NCBI RefSeq assembly: GCF_038237375.1
Contig: NZ_CP151273.1
Span: 3,588,775-3,652,774 of the forward strand
Source of the DNA: Alcaligenes sp. SDU_A2
GTDB taxonomy: Bacteria > Pseudomonadota > Gammaproteobacteria > Burkholderiales > Burkholderiaceae_B
Length of the DNA stretch: 64,000 nt
Direction of reading: 5' to 3'
Shown here piece after piece: positions 18,595 through 26,818 of this stretch. Under the pieces are notes generated by a model. The model was not told the DNA's origin. It searched no databases and was given only the letters and a program-made list of their open reading frames with translations. Numbering within the stretch: the stretch's first letter is position 1; each line of letters starts with the position of its first letter. The translations under genes were made by a program, and so were the position numbers.

Positions 18595-19376
18595 ACGCGC
18601 AGCGCTGGTACGAAAACCGCTGGATCACCCTGCTCCTGGCCGCCGCCCTGGTGCTGCTGGCCTGGGCCGGACTGGCCCGCTGGGTCGGGCTGGACTCCTT
18701 TCCCGGCCCCGGCCCGGCCCTGCGCGAATTACCGGCCCTGATCACCGATCCCACCGCCTGGTCAGCCATCCTGCAATCGGTAGGCCGTATGTTCGCCGGC
18801 TACGGCCTGGCGCTGATCGTGGCCATACCGCTGGGTCTGGCGATGGGCCGCAGCCGTCTGATCTATACGCTGTTCTACCCATTGGTGGCGCTGGCCTACC
18901 CCATGCCCAAGGCGGCGCTGATGCCCATCCTGATGCTATGGTTCGGCCTGGGCGATTTCTCCAAGATCCTGGTGATTGCCATGGGCGTGTCCCTGCCGCT
19001 GCTCTATCACAGCTACCACGGGGCTTGCCGCATCGAGCCCAAGCTGGTCTGGGTAGCCCAGTCCATGGGCATGGGGCCGCTGGCCCGCCTGGGCAAAGTC
19101 GTGCTGCCGGCGGCGCTGCCGGAGGTCATGATCGGCTGCCGGGTCGGCGTGGTCATGGCGCTGATCGTGATGGTGTCCTCGGAGATGATTGCCCGCCAGG
19201 AAGGCATAGGCAATTTGCTCTTTACCTCTATGGATATGGCGCAGTACCCCACCGTCTACGCCGTCATCGTGCTGCTGGCCGCGCTGGGCATTGTCTGCGA
19301 TGCGCTGTTCGAGCAGGTACGCAAGCGTTGCACGCGCTGGTACGACTCGGCACAGGCCCTGATCGACAAGGGATAA
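18591..19376 (+). CDS. ABC transporter permease (SsuC/TauC type), first copy
   Basis: This 261-residue inner-membrane permease belongs to the BPD_transp_1 family with about six transmembrane helices. The EAA-type cytoplasmic loop that contacts the ATPase is visible around AQSMGMGPLARLGKVVLPAALPEVM. The start is the ATG of the 4-bp overlap with the ATPase gene (MNAQRWYENR). It is followed after 4 bp by a second, related permease, so the channel is probably a heterodimer. Most SsuABC systems have a single permease gene. Confidence 0.9.
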   Translation: MNAQRWYENRWITLLLAAALVLLAWAGLARWVGLDSFPGPGPALRELPALITDPTAWSAILQSVGRMFAGYGLALIVAIPLGLAMGRSRLIYTLFYPLVALAYPMPKAALMPILMLWFGLGDFSKILVIAMGVSLPLLYHSYHGACRIEPKLVWVAQSMGMGPLARLGKVVLPAALPEVMIGCRVGVVMALIVMVSSEMIARQEGIGNLLFTSMDMAQYPTVYAVIVLLAALGIVCDALFEQVRKRCTRWYDSAQALIDKG

Positions 19377-19380
19377 ACAC

Positions 19381-20196
19381 ATGACTAGCAAAACCTTACC
19401 TTGCACCCGTCTGGAACCACGCCCCGCAGCCGCTTCCATGCCCACGCGGCGCTGGAATCTGTCTGGCCTGTCGCTGTGCATCAGCCCGGCGCTACTGCTG
19501 ATCGTCTGGGAGCTGGCGACGCGCCTGGGCTGGGTCAGCCCGCAATTACTCCCCGCGCCCTCGGCCATCGTGCTGCGCCTGCTGGAGCTGGCCACCGAAG
19601 CGGACTTCTGGCGCAATCTGGGCCTCACCGTCTATCGCCTGCTTTGCGGCCTGTTGATCGCGTCAGTGCTGGGCGTGGTGCTGGCCCTGGCCGCGCAGCT
19701 ATCGCGCTGGAGCGCGCTGCTGCTCGATGCGCTGATCCGACTGCTGGCCCCCATTCCCAAGATCGCGCTGTATCCGGCACTGATCCTGATTTTGGGTTTC
19801 GAGAGCGCATCCAAGATTTCCCTGGTGGTGTCGGATGCAATCTTCCCTGTGCTGATGGCCAGTTGGGTAGCCGCTCAGACCGTGGACCGCAAGCTGATCT
19901 GGTCTGCACGCGCCGCTGGCACCTCGCGCGCCGCCTGTCTGTGGAAAGTCGTGCTACCCGCCATCTGCCCGACGGTATTGGCCGGCGTGCGCGTGGCCGG
20001 GGTCATTGCCTGCGTAGTGGTATTTCTGGCCGAAATGATCGCCTCCACCGACGGCCTGGGCCATATGCTGACGGCCGCCGCTCGCAGCTACCGCATCACC
20101 GACATGTTTGTGCCACTGGTCTGGATCTGCCTGCTGGGCTTTGCATTGAATCTGACGATTGCCGCCTTGCAGCGCAAGGTGGATCATACAGGCTGA
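19381..20196 (+). CDS. ABC transporter permease (SsuC/TauC type), second copy
   Basis: This second 271-residue BPD_transp_1 permease has an EAA loop around ARAAGTSRAACLWKVVLPAI and about six hydrophobic helices after a polar N-terminus (about 25 residues). It differs clearly from the preceding permease, which indicates a heterodimeric channel. It is the last transport gene of the operon, and a terminator follows 45 bp downstream of the stop codon. Confidence 0.9.
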   Translation: MTSKTLPCTRLEPRPAAASMPTRRWNLSGLSLCISPALLLIVWELATRLGWVSPQLLPAPSAIVLRLLELATEADFWRNLGLTVYRLLCGLLIASVLGVVLALAAQLSRWSALLLDALIRLLAPIPKIALYPALILILGFESASKISLVVSDAIFPVLMASWVAAQTVDRKLIWSARAAGTSRAACLWKVVLPAICPTVLAGVRVAGVIACVVVFLAEMIASTDGLGHMLTAAARSYRITDMFVPLVWICLLGFALNLTIAALQRKVDHTG

Positions 20197-20241
20197 CACA
20201 GCCACTCGCCCGGCTGCGACCACAGACGTAGCCGGGACTTT

Positions 20242-20284
20242 GCAGGCCCGCTCCGCCAGCACCGGGGAGCAGGCCTGCTTTTTT
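20242..20284 (+). terminator. Rho-independent terminator after the ABC operon
   Basis: GCAGGCC (20242-20248) pairs with GGCCTGC (20272-20278), and a run of six T residues follows. It lies just before the marR gene, so marR is either read through or transcribed from its own promoter. Confidence 0.75.
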
Positions 20285-20307
20285 ACCATTGCGTGGAATT
20301 TGAACTC

Positions 20308-20781
20308 ATGACGACCCCTTCCCTGGCTGGCGCTCCCACCGACGCCTATACCGGGCACGATACGTTTATCCCTTATCTGCTGAACCGCACGACCTCGGCG
20401 CTGAATGCCGACTTCCAGATTCTGCTGCGCAGCCACGACCTGACCTTGCTGCACTGGCGCGTGCTGGCTTTTCTGAACGAGACCGACGGCCTGGGCGTCA
20501 GCACCCTGGCCCAGTACACCGACGTAGACCAGACCACGCTGTCGCGCGCCCTGGTGGTCATGGAAAATGCCGGCTACATTTCCCGCCGACCCTGTAAACA
20601 GGATCAGCGCATGGTACTGGTCCACATCCAACAGCAAGGGCGGGAACATTTCCTGCACGTGCTGCCGGCCGCGCTGGACATACACCGACGCGCCATCCAG
20701 GGCTTTTCGCCCCAGGAACTAACACAGTTACGCCAGTTCCTGAGCCGCATCCGCGCCAACATCAACGGGGAAACGACCTGA
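20308..20781 (+). CDS. MarR-family transcriptional regulator
   Basis: This 157-residue MarR protein has the winged helix with LTLLHWRVLAFL, GVSTLAQYTDVDQTTLSRAL and the wing RPCKQDQRMVLVHI, flanked by the dimerisation helices. The ATG at 20308 is preferred because GGAA lies ten bases upstream. A GTG at 20293 would add five residues. It follows the terminator of the opine-DH/ABC operon and probably represses that operon. A perfect palindrome at 14720-14733 is the best candidate for its operator. MarR ligands are often aromatic or acyl-CoA compounds. Confidence 0.88.
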   Translation: MTTPSLAGAPTDAYTGHDTFIPYLLNRTTSALNADFQILLRSHDLTLLHWRVLAFLNETDGLGVSTLAQYTDVDQTTLSRALVVMENAGYISRRPCKQDQRMVLVHIQQQGREHFLHVLPAALDIHRRAIQGFSPQELTQLRQFLSRIRANINGETT

Positions 20782-20838
20782 TCGGGGCCTCAAACCATCA
20801 TCCCTTCATCGGGCCGATGGCCGAGCCAGTCGTTATAA

Positions 20839-20876
20839 AGCCGTTCAGGACGGGGACTGACCCGTCCTGAACGGCT
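20839..20876. terminator. Perfect 16-bp stem hairpin after marR
   Basis: AGCCGTTCAGGACGGG (20839-20854) and its exact complement CCCGTCCTGAACGGCT (20861-20876) enclose the six-base loop GACTGA. The hairpin begins 58 bp after the marR stop codon. No T-run follows, so it is either a Rho-independent-like terminator lacking the U-tract or a structured repeat. Confidence 0.5.
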
Positions 20877-20988
20877 CGCAACAGCCACCTGCTCGACCGA
20901 TTGACATGTGCCAGCAAGGAATGGCTTGCCGCACTGGATACCTTGGCGATTGCGGGACAGCACCATTTAAACCAAGTGAAGCGATGCT

Positions 20989-21228
20989 GTTTTCTTGAGA
21001 TGGGCCTGGGCGGGCCGGCGGGCGAGTCAGGGACTTCGCCTTGTCAGGACGTTGAAGCGGGGTGCAAGGGGCGTGCTGTTCGAGGAGCACGCTTGCGGTT
21101 CGTCCGGGGGACGAGCCGCGCTCCGAGTTCACGCACCGCCCGCGCCAGCGTCCCGACAAGGGCACCCGTGCGCAGCACGGGCGAAGTACCCAGCCAAGCC
21201 GGCCCGCCCAGGCCCATCTCAAGAAAAC
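20989..21228. repeat. 240-bp element with perfect 31-bp inverted ends
   Basis: The first 31 bases (20989-21019, beginning GTTTTCTTGAGATGGGCC) are the exact reverse complement of the last 31 (21198-21228). Inside, further segments also match in inverted order, for example CTTGTCAGGACGTTG near 21040 against CAGCGTCCCGACAAG near 21147-21161. Three local hairpins are present: GCGTGCT/AGCACGC (21071-21092), CGGTTCGTCC/GGACGAGCCG (21096-21118) and CCCGTGC/GCACGGG (21165-21181). No transposase and no obvious target duplication were seen. It looks like a repetitive, structured intergenic element or a miniature mobile element. Apparent reading frames across it are not credible genes. It occupies the middle of the 689-bp gene-free stretch 20782-21470. 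Confidence 0.7.
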
Positions 21229-21383
21229 TGGACGTTCTCCATGCCTGCCCCAAAAAACCCTTTCAAGACACAAAACTCTTAAGCATCACGCTTTTATCTG
21301 AAGGCACATCCGCCCCGACAAAATCCGCTACTCAACTCCGATGCCATACCTAGGCTTTATTTACATGGCAAAAGCTCCTAAAA

Positions 21384-21398
21384 TGATAATGATTAACA
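21384..21398 (+). promoter_or_regulatory. Fur box before the HAAT transporter operon
   Basis: TGATAATGATTAACA matches the 7-1-7 Fur consensus TGATAATGATTATCA at 14 of 15 positions. It lies 72 bp upstream of the GTG start of the substrate-binding gene. It indicates iron repression of the five-gene transporter and the PPTase behind it. Confidence 0.8.
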
Positions 21399-21470
21399 TT
21401 TAGTCGAGCATCCGCACACTCTGAAGCGGTAATCAGAAACGCGGTCGCCTGTCTTGCGGAATAAAAATTC

Positions 21471-22673
21471 GTGACCTCCTCCTCGCTTAGTGCTGGCCGT
21501 CGCCAGCTCTTGTTGGCTGCAGCAGCCAGCCCCCTGCTGTTTGGCGTGCCGCGCCTGCTGCGCGCCCAGGATGCCCCCCTGAAGATAGCTTTGCTGACCT
21601 CCCTGTCTGGCCCGTTTGCCGCGCTGGGCGAGAGCATGCGCGCCGGCCTGGAGCTGATGCTGCAACAGTGCAACTACGAAATGGGCGGGCGCAAAGTGCA
21701 GTTACTGGTCGAGGACGACCACGGCAAGCCCGACGAAGCCATACGCAAAGTGCGCAAACTGATCGCACGGGACCAGATCGACATTCTGGGCGGTGTCATC
21801 AGCGCCAATATCGCCTTGGCAATCCGGGACATCGTGCACGATGCGCAACTGCCGACCTTTATTTCCAACGCCGCCGCCAACGCACTGGCGCGTGAAGCAG
21901 CCAGCCCCTATGTGTTCCGGCCCACCAAGACCAGTTGGATGCTGGGCCACACCGGCGGGCTCTGGACTTACGAACACATCGAAAAATCCGGCGGCCTCAC
22001 CCTGGCTTCGGACTACACCGCGGGCCGCGAATACATCGAAGACTTCGCCCACACCTACCAGGAACAGGGTGGCGCACTGGGCGAACGCATCTGGACGCCG
22101 CTGGGCACGCCGGATTTTGCGCCCATCATCATGAATCTGGCGGCCCGCAACCCCAAATTCGTCTACACCTTTCTGGCCGGTTCGGACGCCGTGCGTTTTC
22201 ACCAGCAAATGCAGGATTATCAACTGCACGGCAAAATCCAGATCATCGGCCCCGGCGCGCTTTACGACCAGGAAGATGTCGTCACTGCCGTAGGCCAAGC
22301 CGCCCTGGGCGGGGTCAGCACATTTCACCAATCGCCCGGCGCAGCGGGTGCGCAGGACTTTGTGGCTGCCTACCAGGCCGCCCGTGGTCGCCTGCCCGGC
22401 GAGGCCAGCACCTCGGGCTATGTCACCGGCCAGGTCATCAAGGCCGGCCTGGATGCCGTCAAGGGGGAGCTATCCAACAAGCTTGCCTTTAAACAGGCTC
22501 TGCTGGACCAACCCATAGACACCGCCTTCGGGCCGCTGCAATTCGATCCGCGCAACAATCAATCCATCCTGGACATCTATGTGAACGAAGTGCGCCAGGA
22601 TGCGCAGGGCCGCCCCTTCAATACGGTCGTACACACCTACTCCCGCATCCAGGACCCCGGCCCGCGCAGCTGA
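21471..22673 (+). CDS. HAAT (LivK-type) ABC substrate-binding protein, iron-regulated
   Basis: This 400-residue periplasmic binding protein has the type I (leucine-binding, HAAT) fold. The N-terminus SAGRRQLLLAAAASPLLFG is a twin-arginine-like signal, cleaved near residue 32. The mature domain begins LKIALLTSLSGPFAALGESM, the hallmark of LivK-type receptors, and continues with RKVQLLVEDDHGKPDEAIRK and FISNAAANAL. Translation starts at a GTG with GCGGA about ten bases upstream. The gene heads a tightly packed transporter operon with a near-perfect Fur box in front and the siderophore genes behind. This context argues for a ligand linked to iron, such as a siderophore fragment or catechol precursor, rather than an amino acid. 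That is inference. Confidence 0.88.
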   Translation: MTSSSLSAGRRQLLLAAAASPLLFGVPRLLRAQDAPLKIALLTSLSGPFAALGESMRAGLELMLQQCNYEMGGRKVQLLVEDDHGKPDEAIRKVRKLIARDQIDILGGVISANIALAIRDIVHDAQLPTFISNAAANALAREAASPYVFRPTKTSWMLGHTGGLWTYEHIEKSGGLTLASDYTAGREYIEDFAHTYQEQGGALGERIWTPLGTPDFAPIIMNLAARNPKFVYTFLAGSDAVRFHQQMQDYQLHGKIQIIGPGALYDQEDVVTAVGQAALGGVSTFHQSPGAAGAQDFVAAYQAARGRLPGEASTSGYVTGQVIKAGLDAVKGELSNKLAFKQALLDQPIDTAFGPLQFDPRNNQSILDIYVNEVRQDAQGRPFNTVVHTYSRIQDPGPRS

Positions 22674-22681
22674 GCATCGCC

Positions 22682-23551
22682 TTGTCTTACTTTCTGCTTC
22701 AAGTTCTTAACGCCCTGTCCTTCTCGGCTCTGCTGATGTTGGCAGGGCTGGGGCTGTCCCTGGTGCTCAGCATGATGAACTTCATCAACCTGACCCACGG
22801 TTCATTTTTCCTGCTGGGCGGCTATATCGGCGTGCAGTGGCTGGCCTCGGGAGCCCCCTGGTGGCTGGCCTTTCCAGCGGCCTTCGTGCTGTGCGCCCTG
22901 ACCGGCTGGCTGTTGAACCAGTTTCCGTTTCGCCAGTTTTACCAGCGCCCCCACCTGATGCAGGTGCTGCTGACCTACGGCCTGTCCGTCATCTTTGCCG
23001 ATCTGATGCGCTGGGGCTTTAGCGCCGACACCCTCTCGCCTGTGCTCCCCCAGGCGCTGCGCGGCGGCGTATGGATTCTGGGCCTGCCTTTTCCGACCTA
23101 CCGCCTGTTCCTGATCGTGGCCGGACTGGCCCTGGCCCTGCTGTTCTGGCTGCTGCTGGACCGCACGCTATGGGGCGCGGCCATACGCGCCTGCGTGCAG
23201 GATGCCCAGATCGTCGAAACCCTGGGCCTGGATTCACGCCGTCTGTTTGCCATCGGCATGGCCTTGTCCACCGGGCTGGCCGGACTGGGCGGGGCGCTGG
23301 GTGCCGGCATGCTGTCTGTCTACCCCGGCCTGGACGAAGAAATTTTGCTGCTGGCTCTGCTGGTCGTGGTGGTAGGCGGCCTCAACTCCGTGCGCGGCAC
23401 CCTGTTGTGCGCCCTGATCCTGGGCTTTGTCAGCACCTTCGCCCGCATGTGGGTGCCATCTTTTGCCAATGCCGCCACGCTGGCGGCCATGCTGGGCATG
23501 CTGCTCATCTGGCCGCGTGGCCTGGGTGGCCCTGTCGCGCGCCAAGTCTGA
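22682..23551 (+). CDS. HAAT ABC permease, LivH type
   Basis: This 289-residue inner-membrane permease of the branched-chain-amino-acid class has about eight hydrophobic helices. The typical LivH N-terminal motif is present as MMNFINLTHGSFFLLGGYIG, with the later conserved GLAGLGGALGAGML loop. The start appears to be TTG eight bases after the receptor stop codon, because no ATG lies upstream of the first membrane segment. It is the second gene of the Fur-controlled transporter. Confidence 0.87.
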   Translation: MSYFLLQVLNALSFSALLMLAGLGLSLVLSMMNFINLTHGSFFLLGGYIGVQWLASGAPWWLAFPAAFVLCALTGWLLNQFPFRQFYQRPHLMQVLLTYGLSVIFADLMRWGFSADTLSPVLPQALRGGVWILGLPFPTYRLFLIVAGLALALLFWLLLDRTLWGAAIRACVQDAQIVETLGLDSRRLFAIGMALSTGLAGLGGALGAGMLSVYPGLDEEILLLALLVVVVGGLNSVRGTLLCALILGFVSTFARMWVPSFANAATLAAMLGMLLIWPRGLGGPVARQV

Positions 23552-24490
23552 ATGAATTCCCGACCCTCTTTTCCGCTGCCGTCCTGGCTCTGGCCCGTCC
23601 TGGCCTGTCTTGCGCTACTCAGCAGCGCCGCCTGGGGCGACCCTTTTCTGTGGCGTTTCGCCACCGAAACCTTGCTGATCGGCTGCGCCGTGCTCAGCAT
23701 CAATCTGCTGATCGGCTACGGCGGTCTGGTCACGCTGGGCCACGGTGCCGTTTTTGGCTTTGCAGGCTATGCTGCCGCCATTGCCAGTCAATGGCTGGGT
23801 GCAGGCCTGCCTGTGGTGCTGTTGATCGGCGTTCTGGCCGGGCTGCTGCTCTCGGCCTTGATGGCGCTGGTCAGCATGCGCACCTCGGAGCTGTTTTTTC
23901 TGGTCGCTACCCTGGTTGCCGGACAGATGGTCTGGGAAATCGCCTTTCGCTGGCGCGCCGTAACTGGCGGAGCGGACGGCCTGCGCGGCTTTCCGCGCCT
24001 GAGCCTGGGCGATCTGCCTTTAAGCGCCCCCTACACCCTGATGGTTCTGGCCTTGATCCTGGCCTTGTCGTGCTGGCTGCTGTTGCGCTCCTTCAGTCGC
24101 GCCCCGATTGGACTGGCACTTGTGGGCCTGCGCGACCAGCCGCTGCGCATGGCCGCCCTGGGCTATCAGGCCTGGCGCATCCGCCTGGCCGCTTTTCTGG
24201 CCGCCGGAGCCGCCACCGGCGCGGCCGGCAGCCTCTATCCCTTCGTCAACCAATACGTCAGCCCCCAGCAAGTTCACTGGAGTTTCTCGGCCACGCTCAT
24301 CATCATGGGCGTAATCGGCGGCATACGCACCTGGCGCGGGGCCTTCATCGGCGCGACGGTCTACCTATTCGCGCAGACCTACCTCAGTTCATATACCGAC
24401 CGCTGGCAATTGCTGGTGGGCCTGATTTTCGTGGCTACGGTGCTTTTCATGCCCAACGGCCTGGCCGAACGCCGCCGGAAGCTCTCATGA
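23552..24490 (+). CDS. HAAT ABC permease, LivM type
   Basis: This 312-residue second permease has the LivM hallmark SINLLIGYGGLVTLGHGAVFGF and a C-terminal GVIGGIRTWRGAFIGA segment. It starts directly after the stop codon of the LivH-type gene, and its stop overlaps the next start by 4 bp, so translation is coupled. It pairs with the LivH-type subunit to form the channel. Confidence 0.88.
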   Translation: MNSRPSFPLPSWLWPVLACLALLSSAAWGDPFLWRFATETLLIGCAVLSINLLIGYGGLVTLGHGAVFGFAGYAAAIASQWLGAGLPVVLLIGVLAGLLLSALMALVSMRTSELFFLVATLVAGQMVWEIAFRWRAVTGGADGLRGFPRLSLGDLPLSAPYTLMVLALILALSCWLLLRSFSRAPIGLALVGLRDQPLRMAALGYQAWRIRLAAFLAAGAATGAAGSLYPFVNQYVSPQQVHWSFSATLIIMGVIGGIRTWRGAFIGATVYLFAQTYLSSYTDRWQLLVGLIFVATVLFMPNGLAERRRKLS

Positions 24491-25245
24491 ACGCTTTATT
24501 AAGCCTGCATAGTGTCTGCCTGCGCGTGGGCGGGCTGGATATCCTGAACGAGGTCAGCCTGGAGCTGCACGCCGGCGAGACACTGGGCCTGATCGGTCCG
24601 AACGGCGCGGGCAAGACCACCTTGTTCAATATCATCAACGGTATGGCGCACGCAACGAGCGGACAGGTGCTGTTCGATGGCGTGGACCTACGGACACGCA
24701 GCCCCATTGAACGCGCGCAGCAAGGTCTGGTGCGCAGTTTCCAGACCAGCCGCATTTTTCCCGAACTAAATCTGTTGCAGAACCTGGCCCTGGCCATTCG
24801 TACCCGCCAGGGCGGAGCCTACCGCTGGTGGGGTGGCAACGCCGCGCGCCGCAACAGCGATGCCGCCGCCCACACCTTGCTGGAACACAGCACCCTGGCT
24901 GGCCGCGGCCATACCCTGGCCCGCAACCTGTCCTACGGCGAACAACGCATTCTGGACCTGCTGATCGCCCTGGCCCAACAACCACGCGTGCTGTTGCTGG
25001 ACGAGCCGACCGCCGGCCTGTCCGAATCCGAGGCGCAGGCAGTCATGGCGTTGGTGCATGCCATGCGCGGCCAATGCGCCGTGCTGCTGATCAGCCACGA
25101 TATCGATATCGTATTCCGGGAGTGCGACCGCATCGCCGTGTTGTCCTCGGGCGTCTTGCTGACAGCCGGCACACCCCACGATGTGCGCCGCGACCCCGGT
25201 GCACGCCAGGCTTACCTGGGCGAACTGGCCCTGGAGACAGCATGA
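24487..25245 (+). CDS. HAAT ABC ATPase, LivG type
   Basis: This 252-residue ATPase has Walker A GPNGAGKTT, Q-loop VRSFQTSRIFPELN (the LivG-type QxxRxF region), Walker B VLLLDEPTAGLS and an H-loop in LLISHDIDIVF. The signature is LSYGEQR, where the usual LSGGQQ has changed to SYGEQ as in many LivG proteins. Starts and stops overlap with both neighbours (ATGA). Confidence 0.9.
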   Translation: MNALLSLHSVCLRVGGLDILNEVSLELHAGETLGLIGPNGAGKTTLFNIINGMAHATSGQVLFDGVDLRTRSPIERAQQGLVRSFQTSRIFPELNLLQNLALAIRTRQGGAYRWWGGNAARRNSDAAAHTLLEHSTLAGRGHTLARNLSYGEQRILDLLIALAQQPRVLLLDEPTAGLSESEAQAVMALVHAMRGQCAVLLISHDIDIVFRECDRIAVLSSGVLLTAGTPHDVRRDPGARQAYLGELALETA

Positions 25246-25958
25246 ATCCGGACCTGAGCCTGACGGCCATGTCGGCCCGCTACGACAATGCCGACGTTCT
25301 GCAAGACATCTCGCTGGACATCCCAGCCGGCCAATCCGTGGCCCTGTTGGGGCGCAACGGTGCCGGCAAAACCAGCCTGCTACACAGCCTGTTCAATATG
25401 GGGCCGCAATGGCGCGGCCAGATCCGCATCAAAGGACAGGAAGTTGCAAACTGGCCCACGCACCGTATTGCCCGGCTGGGCATGGCGTTGGTGCCGCAAG
25501 GCCGGGGACGCTTCCCGACGCTAACGGTTGCCGAAAGCCTGCGTCTGTCCGGCCTGGCGCGCCGCATGCGCGCAGACGATGCCTGGACGCTGGAGCGCAT
25601 CTACACCACCATGCCGCGCCTGTTCGAGCGCCGCCAATCGTCTTGCGCGGCTCTGAGCGGCGGCGAACGGCAGTTGCTGGCGCTGGCCCGCGCCCTGCTG
25701 ACCCAATCGTCCATCCTGCTTCTGGACGAGCCCAGCGAAGGGCTGGCCCCCATGACCATCGAGGACACCCTGCTGCCACAATTGCAGCAGCTGCGCCGCG
25801 AAGGCATTACCGTACTGCTGGCCGAACAGAATCTAAGCCTGGCCCTGCGGTTGGCCGACCGCGCTCTGCTGTTAGGACATGGGCAACTGGTCTACGACGG
25901 CTGCGCCGAACAACTGCGCCAGAACAGTGACCTGTTGCACCGCCACCTGGGCATCTAA
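25242..25958 (+). CDS. HAAT ABC ATPase, LivF type
   Basis: This 238-residue second ATPase has Walker A GRNGAGKTS, MALVPQGRGRFPTLTVAESL (the LivF-type region), signature LSGGERQLLALARAL, Walker B ILLLDEPSEGLAP and H-loop VLLAEQNLSLAL with Gln in place of His, as is usual in LivF. The phosphopantetheinyl transferase gene begins 8 bp after its stop codon, tying the transporter to the siderophore synthetase genes. Confidence 0.9.
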   Translation: MNPDLSLTAMSARYDNADVLQDISLDIPAGQSVALLGRNGAGKTSLLHSLFNMGPQWRGQIRIKGQEVANWPTHRIARLGMALVPQGRGRFPTLTVAESLRLSGLARRMRADDAWTLERIYTTMPRLFERRQSSCAALSGGERQLLALARALLTQSSILLLDEPSEGLAPMTIEDTLLPQLQQLRREGITVLLAEQNLSLALRLADRALLLGHGQLVYDGCAEQLRQNSDLLHRHLGI

Positions 25959-25965
25959 GCGCACC

Positions 25966-26655
25966 ATGTCGCCGCGCCTGTTCATGCTGCCGGTACCGCT
26001 GCCGTCCAGTCTGCTGCCCTGGATGCAAGCCCAGGTGCCCGACAGCACCCTGGCCCGCATCGCCCGGCTGCGTCGTACCGCCGACCAGCACCTGAGCCTG
26101 CTGGCCCATGCCGCCCTGCGCCACCTGCTGGCACCACTGCTGGGCTGCGCCGCCCGCGACATCCCCATGCGCAGCCTGCCGCACGGCAAGCCTGTTCTGG
26201 ACATGGCCCGGCCCGAACTGCACTTTAGCCTGTCGCACAGCGGTCAGCGCGTGCTGCTGGGCATAGCGGGCCAGCCGTTGGGCGTGGACATCGAAGCCAC
26301 CCATGTGCCCGTAGACGCCGCCCTGCCCGCACTGTGCAGCCTGCCCGCCGAACTGCACTGGCTACATAGCGACCTAGACTTCTATGCCCTATGGTGCGCC
26401 AAGGAAGCCGCCCTGAAACAAGCGGGGACCGGCTTGAGCATAGGCCCAAAGGAGTTGATGTTGGACAGACACCCAAACCTGGGGTGCTCCGTACAATCGC
26501 CCCACTCGGTGTTAAACGGCCTGCATGTGTGCAGCCGCACGCCTGAACCAGGGTACGCGGCCGCACTTTGCCTGCAGCAGACTTTGCCAGTCTGGTGTAT
26601 CGAGCGCCTGGAACCGGAACAACTGCCCGACAGTCGGTTAGGTTCCAACGCTTAA
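25966..26655 (+). CDS. Sfp/EntD-type 4'-phosphopantetheinyl transferase
   Basis: This 229-residue PPTase moves the phosphopantetheine arm of CoA to the serine of carrier proteins. The two metal- and CoA-binding motifs are intact: GVDIE (residues 106-110) and WCAKEAALKQ (143-152). FSLSHSGQRVLLGI precedes the first, as in Sfp-type enzymes. Its evident substrates are the aryl carrier protein and the T domain of the synthetase encoded just downstream. The start MSPRLFMLPV lies 8 bp after the LivF-type stop codon, so it is probably transcribed with the transporter from the Fur-controlled promoter at 21384. Confidence 0.9.
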   Translation: MSPRLFMLPVPLPSSLLPWMQAQVPDSTLARIARLRRTADQHLSLLAHAALRHLLAPLLGCAARDIPMRSLPHGKPVLDMARPELHFSLSHSGQRVLLGIAGQPLGVDIEATHVPVDAALPALCSLPAELHWLHSDLDFYALWCAKEAALKQAGTGLSIGPKELMLDRHPNLGCSVQSPHSVLNGLHVCSRTPEPGYAAALCLQQTLPVWCIERLEPEQLPDSRLGSNA

Positions 26656-26799
26656 TGAGTACGGCACCTGATTGCATAGTGGCCGTTACGCCGACGACCG
26701 CACACAAGCCGGATGAAATCGGCCGCTGCAAACACCTTTTGCCCGCCTTCCCGCCAAGCCGAGGACAAGGCCGGAGTTCTTCACAAGTCTTTCTTTTTA

Positions 26800-26818
26800 T
26801 GTAATAGTTCTCATTATA
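26800..26818 (+). promoter_or_regulatory. Fur box directly abutting the entE start
   Basis: TGTAATAGTTCTCATTATA matches the 19-bp Fur consensus at about 14 positions. It ends immediately before the first ATG of entE and overlaps a TATAAT-like hexamer at 26815-26820. No Shine-Dalgarno sequence is visible before the start codon. Confidence 0.7.

Noticed and set aside
20980..21240. Target-site duplication around the inverted-repeat element
   Set aside because: The bases flanking the two 31-bp arms do not form a direct repeat, so insertion by transposition is not shown.
20845..21353. Several short frames across the 240-bp inverted-repeat element
   Set aside because: They read through hairpins on both strands and have no plausible protein features or start signals.
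23071..25245. Long frame across the LivH-, LivM- and LivG-type genes
   Set aside because: Only its last third, in the LivG frame, is real. The first part is a shadow of the two permease genes, as shown by low-complexity Arg/Ala/Gly-rich content.
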